A stretch of 5,730 bases of DNA from Planctomycetota bacterium (GTDB taxonomy: Bacteria; Planctomycetota; UBA1135; GCA-002686595), in assembly GCA_022447405.1 (NCBI GenBank), contig JAKVCE010000155.1, positions 1 through 5,730 on the forward strand, in the 5' to 3' direction. A program made the translations under genes and the position numbers. Under the pieces are notes generated by a model. That model did not search any database. It had not been told where the DNA came from and worked only from the letters and a program-made list of their open reading frames with translations. Shown here piece by piece: positions 1-4,944 of the stretch (within the stretch, counting starts at the first letter, position 1; the number at the start of each line of letters is the position of its first letter).

Positions 1-1
1 G

Positions 2-184
2 AGGCGACAGCCGCACTCCGTGGACGCCGTTCGCCGTGGCATCCTCGGTCGCCGGCGCGCAGACCGTGAAGAGAGCCCCGGCAACCGACGAGAGCTCTTT
101 CAGGCCATCCAAGACAACTGGGCCGGCAAGGCCTGGCCCGTCCGACTCCCCAGTGACTCCGAGCTCTTGGAGGTCTCCCAATGA
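2..184 (+). CDS. 3' end of an unrecognised gene (5' end outside window)
   Basis: An open frame enters from the left edge and runs 60 codons to a TGA at 182-184. It has no start inside the window, so a start-to-stop search would miss it. The other two plus frames look worse: one has a stop at 67-69 and the other reads as a Pro/Ser/Arg-rich shadow peptide. This frame has mostly G/C third positions and a natural-looking C-terminus (motifs ELFQAIQDNWAGKAWP and LPSDSELLEVSQ). Its stop overlaps the start of the radical SAM gene as ATGA (181-184), the usual sign of translational coupling within an operon. I do not recognise the family. The ending faintly recalls the region of ParA/MinD-type ATPases that reads 'Ip.d..l.e', but it stops earlier than those proteins would, so I assign no function. 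I am fairly sure it is coding. Confidence 0.72.
   Translation, partial: RRQPHSVDAVRRGILGRRRADREESPGNRRELFQAIQDNWAGKAWPVRLPSDSELLEVSQ
169..174 (+). promoter_or_regulatory. Shine-Dalgarno sequence GGAGGT for the radical SAM gene
   Basis: GGAGGT lies 6 bases before the ATG at 181 and closely matches the anti-SD sequence. It fixes the start of the 535-codon gene. It is the only clear SD in the window: the genes starting at 2579, 3621 and 3802 have none. It lies inside the last codons of the upstream gene, so ribosomes finishing that gene could reinitiate here. Confidence 0.8.
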
Positions 185-1788
185 AAATCCTCTTCGTCGC
201 GGCCAAGAAGAACATGGATGACACGGAGCGCGAGCTCTACGAGATGGACCTCATGAACGAGGTCTTGGGCTTCGAGCGCTCGCTCCTCGACCTCGGCCTC
301 CTGACCATCCTCGGTGGCACCCCGGACAAGTACGAGGTCTCTCTCCAAGACGAGTACCTCGCACCCATCGACTACGACGAGCCCTGTGATCTCGTCGCCC
401 TGTCATCGAAGACCTCCTGCTCGGTGCGCGCCTACGCGGTCGCAGACGAGTTCCGCCGCCGCGGCAAGAAGGTCGTCCTCGGCGGCATCCACGCCTCCCT
501 CCTCCCTGACGAGGCCCTCGAGCACGTCGACCACATCGTCCTCGGTGAGGCCGAAGCGACCTGGCCCCAGTTCCTCGAGGACTTCGAGCGAGGTGAAGCG
601 CCTCGCCGCTATGAAGCCCCCGAGTTCCCCGACATGGGGACGATCCCTGACCCGGGCTACGCGAACATCGACCCTGCGCGCTTCCTCTTCCACCAGCTGC
701 AGACCACCCGCGGCTGCCCCTTCAAGTGCCGCTTCTGCTCGGTGCCGGACATCTCAGGCCAAGCCTTCCGCTTCAAGCCTGTCGACCGCGTCGTCGATGA
801 GATCCGGAACATGCCCAGGCGCGGACCGCTCGTGGAGCGCATGAAGGCGCTCTACATGGTGGATGACAACTTCATCAGCCGCACGAAGTACACCCAAGAG
901 CTCCTCGAGACTCTGATCCCGCTCCGCAAGAAGGGAGAGATCCCGGACTGGTCAGCCGAGACGACGCTCAACGTCGCCACCGACGAGAAGCTCCTCGACC
1001 TCTTCCAGGAGGCAGGCTGCACCACGCTCATCATCGGCTTTGAGTCCGTCTCGCAGGAGACGCTCAAGTCCATGGAGAAGGGCGTCAACTTCTGCCTCTC
1101 CTACCAAGAGGCGACAGAGCGCATACACCAGCGCGGCATCTCCATCGTCGGCAACTTCATCGTCGGCTTCGACACGGACACCCTCTCTGTCTTCAAGGAC
1201 ACGCGAGACTTCGTGTTTGAGAACAACATCCTCTACCCCTTCTTCAGCATCCTCGCCCCGATGCCCGGGACCGAGCTGCACGAGGAGTTCAAGCGCGAGG
1301 GCCGCCTCGACCACTTCGACTGGTCGCGCTACGACACGCGTCACGTGATCTACGACCCGAAGAACATGTCACGCGAGCAGCTCATGGACGGCTATGCCTG
1401 GCTCTATGAGCAGTGCTACACCTCAGACGCAGGTCTCGCGAACCTGGCGCGCTTCTGGCGCCGCGAGGAGCGCCCTGCCTCCGGGCTCATGGAGCGGCTC
1501 TACCTGCGCTGGAAGCTCTCGCGCAGCAAGCTCTTGACCCCGAACGGACGCGCCTTCGCTGATCGCGCCTTCGCCCTCCGCAAGGAGACCGGCAAGGTCG
1601 ACGTCGCCCAGCTCCTCTACTACCTGGACTCCGGACACTTCGCCGAGTTCCTCCACCGCTACCGCTCGGATCACTACGCCGAGAACTCCGCCATCTTCGA
1701 GGCGGGCGGGTCCGATGTGGGCGATGTCCAGATGCAGTGGGAAGACAAGCGCGTGAAGCGCCGCGCCGCGGCGATGGCTGGCTCCTAG
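181..1788 (+). CDS. B12-binding-domain radical SAM protein (DUF4070-like C-terminus)
   Basis: This is a 535-residue class B-type cobalamin/radical SAM enzyme. Residues 1 to about 140 form a Rossmann-like cobalamin-binding domain (DLVALSSKTS; GGIHASLLPDEA at 101-112; HIVLGEAEATWP). The axial-histidine motif DxHxxG is not visible, as is usual for this class. The [4Fe-4S] cluster that cleaves S-adenosylmethionine is held by CxxxCxxC at C179, C183 and C186, inside TTRGCPFKCRFCSVPD. Later core elements follow in order: YMVDDNF, a GFES motif, GNFIVGFDTDT and APMPGTELHEEF. The last ~150 residues, including IYDPKNMSREQL, resemble the DUF4070 tail found in hopanoid methylase-like relatives. Known relatives methylate unactivated carbons or remodel lipids, tetrapyrroles and natural products; the substrate here cannot be read from sequence. 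It is probably cytosolic. The start is fixed by GGAGGT 6 bases upstream and by the ATGA overlap with the preceding gene. Family confidence is high; reaction unknown. Confidence 0.93.
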   Translation: MKILFVAAKKNMDDTERELYEMDLMNEVLGFERSLLDLGLLTILGGTPDKYEVSLQDEYLAPIDYDEPCDLVALSSKTSCSVRAYAVADEFRRRGKKVVLGGIHASLLPDEALEHVDHIVLGEAEATWPQFLEDFERGEAPRRYEAPEFPDMGTIPDPGYANIDPARFLFHQLQTTRGCPFKCRFCSVPDISGQAFRFKPVDRVVDEIRNMPRRGPLVERMKALYMVDDNFISRTKYTQELLETLIPLRKKGEIPDWSAETTLNVATDEKLLDLFQEAGCTTLIIGFESVSQETLKSMEKGVNFCLSYQEATERIHQRGISIVGNFIVGFDTDTLSVFKDTRDFVFENNILYPFFSILAPMPGTELHEEFKREGRLDHFDWSRYDTRHVIYDPKNMSREQLMDGYAWLYEQCYTSDAGLANLARFWRREERPASGLMERLYLRWKLSRSKLLTPNGRAFADRAFALRKETGKVDVAQLLYYLDSGHFAEFLHRYRSDHYAENSAIFEAGGSDVGDVQMQWEDKRVKRRAAAMAGS

Positions 1789-1801
1789 AGGAGCGGCTCC
1801 T
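1781..1801. repeat. Inverted/direct repeat over the convergent stop codons
   Basis: GCTCCT (1781-1786), AGGAGC (1789-1794) and GCTCCT (1796-1801) follow one another with only 2 and 1 bases between them. The middle arm can pair with either outer arm, giving two mutually exclusive small hairpins. The element lies exactly at the 3' ends of the radical SAM gene and the convergent M24 gene. It might act as a weak bidirectional end signal. There is no T-tract on either side, the stems are short, and both arms are partly coding, so the function is only a suggestion. Confidence 0.4.
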
Positions 1802-2579
1802 CAGGCTCCAACCAGCGCGCCCCCCCCTCCTCTACGAGCAAGAGCTCCTCCCACTTCACGCCGACGTCTCCGCGCGCGATGTGAGGCTCCACCGACCAGA
1901 GCCCGAGCCCCGGACGCGTCTCGCTCCTCGGCGAGTCGTTCCAGAAGGGCCACGCGACGAGCCCGAGGGTGACCCGGTGAAGGAGCGCGCTCCCGAACAG
2001 CTGGATCGAGCTGCCGAGCCCTAAGCCGAAGCCCGAGCGCCTCCCAAAGGGCCACATGCCAGCGCCGAAGAGGCGGTGTCCGAGAGCGCCGAAGAGGTAC
2101 GCCTTCTGGCGGCTCTTGAAGTTCGCGGCCAGAGCGACCTCCTCCACGAGCAGGGTGATCTCTCGCCGTGTCCGGCCCTCGCTCACCCAGGCGGGGATGG
2201 ACTCTCGCAGCTCCCGCAACACGGCGCGACCCTCCTCGAGCGCGGGGCACTCTCCGAGGCACCCGGTGTAGGTCACATCCACGGGGAGCCCACGCATCAG
2301 AGGGGCGACATCCATCAAGACGGGATCACCTGCCGAGAGGGCCTTCGCGCCTGGCATCGCGTCAGCGTGACCCTTCATCCCCTTGAGCGCCGTGCGCTCG
2401 CCGAACCAGACCACGGGCTCGTGGAAGAAGCCCGCCGCGCCAGCCTCCACGAGGCGCGCGCGCAAGATCGCGGCGGCCTCTGCCTCCGTGACGCCCTCGA
2501 CGAGCTCACTCATCACCTCACGCAGCGCGGCCTGCACGACTCGTTGCGCCTCGAGGCGCTCTTTCAAAGCGGCTTCCAT
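1785..2579 (-). CDS. M24 family metallopeptidase (pita-bread fold, Xaa-Pro aminopeptidase-like)
   Basis: A 264-residue cytosolic-looking protein without a signal peptide. All five dinuclear metal ligands of the M24 fold (methionine aminopeptidase, aminopeptidase P, prolidase) can be placed. They are D90 in VLMDVAP, D101 in VDVTYTG (the standard spacing of 11), H168 in GALGHRL, E231 in SVEPHI, and E244 in VKWEELLLVEEGG. An N-terminal helix-rich stretch (1-45) precedes HEPVVWFGERTA. Between H168 and E231 lies a long hydrophobic, aromatic and Gly-rich stretch (about 171-222, with FGLGLGSS and AWPFWNDSPRS). From memory it recalls a subgroup of short M24 proteins rather than housekeeping MetAP. 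It starts 25 bases after the zinc peptidase gene on the same strand, so the two are probably cotranscribed; no SD is visible. Its stop shares CTAG with the convergent radical SAM gene. Intact ligands suggest an active aminopeptidase or dipeptidase; substrate unknown. Confidence 0.9.
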   Translation of the reverse strand: MEAALKERLEAQRVVQAALREVMSELVEGVTEAEAAAILRARLVEAGAAGFFHEPVVWFGERTALKGMKGHADAMPGAKALSAGDPVLMDVAPLMRGLPVDVTYTGCLGECPALEEGRAVLRELRESIPAWVSEGRTRREITLLVEEVALAANFKSRQKAYLFGALGHRLFGAGMWPFGRRSGFGLGLGSSIQLFGSALLHRVTLGLVAWPFWNDSPRSETRPGLGLWSVEPHIARGDVGVKWEELLLVEEGGARWLEPEEPLL

Positions 2580-2604
2580 CCGAGCGTATAGGTAAGCGAG
2601 TGGA

Positions 2605-3621
2605 TCAATCCTTGAGTCTGGTCAGGAGGGCGAGCTGTTCATCACGGGGTGAGGACATGAACTCAGCGAAGTCCGCATAGAACTCCTGCTTGCTCTCCCT
2701 CCTCGTGTACTCAGCGAGAGCGGTCTCCCACCCGAGGTCCCTGACGGAGGGATAGAACTCGTCACGCAAGGAGGAGACCCGCTGCGTCTCGGACTCGTGG
2801 ATCATGAAGGCGACAGCCCAGGCGCCCGCGTCATAGGCGAGCTCTCTGTGGTACCTCGCGATCCGCTGTGGCGCGGTCTCGATCTCCTCCATCTCGTCTA
2901 TCGAGCGCCCCTTCCGCAGGACCTCCTGCGCGGCCTCCATGCTGTACCCCATGACCTCTTCAATGCCGCGTCTCCCGCTACGCCAAGGCAGCCACGCCTC
3001 AGCGAACACGGCGCCGCCCTCCATCATCCACGTAGGTGTCACGGGGAAGGCGCTCTGGAAGACGTGCGTGTACTCGTGAATCCCACGCAGCACGGGATCG
3101 GGGACGGGGTCTCGCTCGAAGTACCAGTTGTGGACGTTGATGAAGACGAGCTCAGCCATCGGTGGATCGGTCTCACGCACGTAAGAGAGGTAAGCCTCAG
3201 CGTCGCCGCGCTCCATGACATCCAGGAAGCGCTCCCTCGCGTAAGGACGACACTCTTCGATCGTCCGCTCTACAGTCGCTGTCCTGCAGGCGCAGTACTC
3301 CTCGAGGAAGGCGCCCTGATCTTCTTCGCTGACTCGCTCTCCGTCCTCGCGTCCCAAGATCCAGACGTGGGTCGGGCCATAGCTGCCCCAGTAAGCGCGC
3401 GAGGCCTCGATGCCCTCTTGGACTCGCTCCTTCCAGATGGGGTCGTAACCCTCAAGGGTGTGGTACCGAGGCCCCTCCTCCATGGCGACGAGGGGCTTGA
3501 AGTCGACCCAGGGGCTCTCCCCACGCTCACCGCCTAGCTGGACACATGCGCTCTGGAGGGGGAGCGCGAGGAGGGCGCACAGAGCGAACCGGGTGGAGGG
3601 CGATGTTCGGCGAACCTGCAT
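2605..3621 (-). CDS. Exported gluzincin-type zinc metallopeptidase, putative lipoprotein
   Basis: A 338-residue protein. The N-terminus (MQVRRTSPSTRF, then ALCALLALPLQSAC) is a basic stretch plus a short hydrophobic core ending at C26. This looks like a lipoprotein signal, though the -3 residue is Q, so the lipobox is weak and ordinary signal-peptidase cleavage is possible. The catalytic motif is HEYTH (H182, E183, H186). A third ligand, E201, follows 15 residues later in PTWMMEGGAVFAEAW, the gluzincin layout seen in peptidase MA-like/M1-related proteins. A later YDAGAWAVAFMIHE segment (263-276) fits the C-terminal helical part of such enzymes. C110, C112 and C124 form a small cluster before the catalytic domain. 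The protein probably hydrolyses peptides outside the cytoplasm or at a membrane surface. It is first in a likely two-gene operon with the M24 gene. The ATG at 3621 lies in TCCTATGCA with no SD; this start gives the best signal sequence. Precise family uncertain. Confidence 0.88.
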   Translation of the reverse strand: MQVRRTSPSTRFALCALLALPLQSACVQLGGERGESPWVDFKPLVAMEEGPRYHTLEGYDPIWKERVQEGIEASRAYWGSYGPTHVWILGREDGERVSEEDQGAFLEEYCACRTATVERTIEECRPYARERFLDVMERGDAEAYLSYVRETDPPMAELVFINVHNWYFERDPVPDPVLRGIHEYTHVFQSAFPVTPTWMMEGGAVFAEAWLPWRSGRRGIEEVMGYSMEAAQEVLRKGRSIDEMEEIETAPQRIARYHRELAYDAGAWAVAFMIHESETQRVSSLRDEFYPSVRDLGWETALAEYTRRESKQEFYADFAEFMSSPRDEQLALLTRLKD

Positions 3622-3641
3622 AGGACGAGCCTGACCTCAGA

Positions 3642-3658
3642 CGTGGATCGAATCCACG
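3642..3658. repeat. Perfect inverted repeat CGTGGAT-CGA-ATCCACG
   Basis: Seven-base arms (3642-3648 and 3652-3658) flank a 3-base loop, 20 bases upstream of the zinc peptidase start at 3621. As DNA it could be an operator. As RNA it would form a tight hairpin in that gene's leader. Folded with a 7-base loop it superficially resembles a tRNA T-arm, but no matching acceptor or anticodon arms exist nearby. Confidence 0.55.
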
Positions 3659-3741
3659 CTCTAGGACCCAAAAATGCACTTTCTAGGCTCAGTCGATTGG
3701 GTAATTCACCCCACAGCCACAAATCACAGAGACCACTAGAT

Positions 3742-3750
3742 TGCATAGGA
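3742..3750 (-). repeat. Inverted third copy of the start-codon 9-mer TCCTATGCA
   Basis: TGCATAGGA on the plus strand is TCCTATGCA on the minus strand. The same nine bases surround the start codon of the minus gene (3617-3625, same orientation) and of the plus gene (3798-3806, opposite orientation). With 3798-3806 it forms a 9-base inverted repeat with a 47-base interior that contains the 3756-3770 hairpin. A plus-strand transcript starting upstream of 3742 could pair here and cover its own AUG. Confidence 0.6.
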
Positions 3751-3755
3751 AGCTC

Positions 3756-3770
3756 CGGGCTGCGAGCCCG
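3756..3770. repeat. Perfect inverted repeat CGGGCT-GCG-AGCCCG
   Basis: Six-base GC-rich arms flank a 3-base loop, ending 31 bases before the ATG at 3802. It would form a stable hairpin in the leader of the secreted-protein gene if transcription starts upstream. It mirrors the 3-base-loop repeat in the opposite leader. It overlaps a GCTGCGA direct repeat (3759-3765 and 3770-3776). There is no T-tract, so it is not a convincing terminator. Confidence 0.55.
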
Positions 3771-3801
3771 CTGCGATTAGATCCCTGAGCCAACAACTCC
3801 T

Positions 3802-4845
3802 ATGCATCAATCCAAACTCTCCCTCTTCGCGCTCCTGGCGCTCACCTCCACAGCTAGCGCTGACGTAGAGATCATCGAGCTCACCGCGCACTCCTCCATG
3901 ACCTTCCGCGCGAGCAGCTGCTGCTCACCGGACCACTTCACCGAGTTCAACGGCCCCAGCCTCCACCACAGCCCCTGCGCCAGCTCAGGCCTCGGCTACG
4001 GCGGCGGCGGCGGTGGTGGCGGAGGCGGCGGCGGCTGCACTCAGCCCACCCAACGTCCCGCTTGGTTCTTCGACCTCAGCGATGTCCCCGACGGCGCGAA
4101 CATCATCACCGCCTTCTTTGAGGGCGAGCGCCTCTCAGGGACCGCGAACAGCAGCCAAGACAACGGCTCGCTGGCCTTCTGCGCGAACTTCGAGAACGTC
4201 AGCGAGGCCGTCTGCAGCCACCTCTTCGGCGGCGGTGACTACAGCCAGCTCGTGACCTGGGGTGGCTGGGGAACCTTCAGCCAGCAGATCGATCCGAGCC
4301 TCTTGAGCGAGGCCCTTCACTACGAGCAGCTCTCGCTCATGCTCGGGAGCTCCGAGAACGACATGTTCGAGATCGTGAACTCTGGCGCGAACGCACCCCG
4401 CCTCGTCCTGAAGCTCGACCTCTCTGAGGCCTGCATCTACGACTCTTTCTGCACAGCGAACGCCAACTCCACTGGCAACGCCACGGGGCTCTACATGATG
4501 GGTCACCCCTCTATCGAGGCGAACAACTTCGGACTGATCGCGAACAACCTGCCTGCGAACCAGTTCGGCATCGTCTTCTATGGACAGACCCAGCTGAACG
4601 GCGGTCAAGGCATCCCCTTCGGTGAGGGGCTCCGCTGCGTCGGCGGAGAGGCCACCCGCCTCGGCGTCCAGAGCTCTGGCAGCTTCGGTCTCATCGAGAC
4701 GAGCGTGGACTTCACCCACCCTGCCCACAGCGGCGCGTTCCAAGTGGGGAACCAGATGAGCTTCCAGCTCTGGTACCGCGACCCGAGCGGCGGCCCGAGC
4801 GGCTGGAACCTCTCCAACGGCCTCAGCGTGAACTTCTGCGAGTAG
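3802..4845 (+). CDS. Secreted two-domain protein: DNRLRE/CBM96-like domain plus planctomycete-type C-terminal domain
   Basis: A 347-residue exported protein. Residues 1-20 are a signal peptide ending in TASA, with likely cleavage before D21. Residues 21 to about 207 resemble a DNRLRE/CBM96-type beta sandwich: an opening SSMTFRASS strand, FDLSDVPDGANIITAFFEGE (90-109) and the closing APRLVLKLDL (198-207). Twelve glycines (67-78) sit between the first strands and the FDLS segment. From C211 on there is a separate domain with NSTG, ANNLPANQFG, GEGLRC, FQLWYRDP and LSNGLSVNF. I associate this pattern with secreted proteins repeated many times in some planctomycete genomes. There are ten cysteines after the signal peptide, including the adjacent C40-C41 and C211/C217/C279/C346, so disulfides outside the cytoplasm are likely. 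The protein has no visible catalytic motif; a surface, matrix or carbohydrate-binding role is inference. The ATG has no SD and lies in TCCTATGCA. Confidence 0.88.
   Translation: MHQSKLSLFALLALTSTASADVEIIELTAHSSMTFRASSCCSPDHFTEFNGPSLHHSPCASSGLGYGGGGGGGGGGGGCTQPTQRPAWFFDLSDVPDGANIITAFFEGERLSGTANSSQDNGSLAFCANFENVSEAVCSHLFGGGDYSQLVTWGGWGTFSQQIDPSLLSEALHYEQLSLMLGSSENDMFEIVNSGANAPRLVLKLDLSEACIYDSFCTANANSTGNATGLYMMGHPSIEANNFGLIANNLPANQFGIVFYGQTQLNGGQGIPFGEGLRCVGGEATRLGVQSSGSFGLIETSVDFTHPAHSGAFQVGNQMSFQLWYRDPSGGPSGWNLSNGLSVNFCE
4000..4035 (+). repeat. Glycine-codon run (12 GGN codons)
   Basis: Twelve consecutive glycine codons encode residues 67-78 of the secreted protein, between Y66 and C79. Nine are GGC, in two blocks of four and a single, with two GGT and one GGA between them. 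Because the codons are not identical the tract is not a pure microsatellite, though it could still change length by slippage in the GGC blocks. It probably forms a flexible loop, flanked by C59 and C79, which might be bridged. Confidence 0.85.
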
Positions 4846-4871
4846 CAGCCTGAACAACGAGTGAACCTGAA

Positions 4872-4899
4872 TCCCGGATTCTCTCCAATCCTTCCGGGA
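4872..4899. terminator. Hairpin after the secreted-protein gene
   Basis: TCCCGGA (4872-4878) pairs with TCCGGGA (4893-4899) around a 14-base interior. Part of that interior can instead pair as GGATT/AATCC (4876-4880 with 4887-4891). It lies 26 bases after the TAG of the secreted-protein gene. The bases that follow (CTCTTCG) are pyrimidine-rich but not a U-tract, so it may be an mRNA 3'-end stabiliser or a factor-assisted terminator rather than a strong intrinsic one. Confidence 0.4.
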
Positions 4900-4904
4900 C
4901 TCTT

Positions 4905-4941
4905 CGCCCTGACCCCTTCATTGTGTGGGGGGTTCAGGGCG
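4905..4941. terminator. Long hairpin between convergent genes, probable bidirectional terminator
   Basis: CGCCCTGA (4905-4912) pairs with TCAGGGCG (4934-4941). The stem continues as CCCC (4913-4916) with GGGG (4929-4932), leaving T4933 bulged and a 12-base loop. The 12-pair stem sits 3 bases from the stop of the minus-strand gene (4945-4947) and 59 bases after the stop of the plus-strand gene, where both transcripts should end. Neither side carries a proper T-tract (CATTT on the plus side), so termination efficiency is uncertain. Confidence 0.55.
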
Positions 4942-4944
4942 ACC

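Larger units (their letters stand above)
3622..3801. promoter_or_regulatory. Divergent intergenic region between zinc peptidase and secreted-protein genes
   Basis: These 180 bases lie between two divergently transcribed genes and must contain or adjoin both promoters. The middle (about 3661-3750) is visibly richer in A/T than the genes. I could not find a convincing -35/-10 pair on either strand, so no promoter is named. The visible structure is a perfect inverted repeat in each leader (3642-3658 and 3756-3770) and an inverted TCCTATGCA at 3742-3750. There are also direct repeats: TCTAGG at 3660 and 3682 (22-base period) and GCTGCGA at 3759 and 3770 (11-base period). Helical-turn spacing is compatible with protein binding but could be chance. 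No small coding gene is credible here. Confidence 0.6.

Noticed and set aside
36..221. Plus-strand 61-codon frame at the left edge
   Set aside because: It reads as low-complexity Pro/Ser/Arg peptide and overlaps the start of the radical SAM gene in another frame, whereas the frame ending at 184 has better codon usage and the ATGA overlap.
2076..2591. 171-codon plus-strand frame antisense to the M24 gene
   Set aside because: No domain or SD; the minus strand carries all five M24 metal ligands in order.
2797..3537. 246-codon open frame antisense to the zinc peptidase
   Set aside because: Long antisense frames are expected in high-GC DNA. It has no recognisable domain, and the opposite strand encodes a clear metallopeptidase.
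3642..3669. tRNA T-arm-like sequence (CGTGG, 7-base loop ATCGAAT, CCACG) followed by CTCTAGGA
   Set aside because: The loop has A where T54 should be, no CCTAGAG acceptor partner lies about 65 bases upstream, no D or anticodon arm is visible, and the upstream bases encode the start of the zinc peptidase.
3699..3711. Small inverted repeat GGGT-AATTC-ACCC in the intergenic region
   Set aside because: Only four base pairs; expected by chance.
3696..3742. Candidate promoter for the secreted-protein gene (TTGGGT with later AT-rich hexamers such as TAGATT)
   Set aside because: No hexamer pair has an acceptable match together with 16-18 base spacing, so a promoter call would be guesswork.
3534..3746. 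Minus-strand 70-codon frame starting at the third TCCTATGCA copy
   Set aside because: It overlaps the zinc peptidase signal-peptide region in another frame, has atypical Ser/Pro/Arg-rich content, and no SD. The peptidase frame with its signal sequence and HEYTH motif is the real gene.
4135..4857. 240-codon open frame antisense to the secreted protein
   Set aside because: It is Ala/Val/Glu/Arg-rich, typical of the mirror of a high-GC gene. The plus-strand protein has a signal peptide and recognisable domains.
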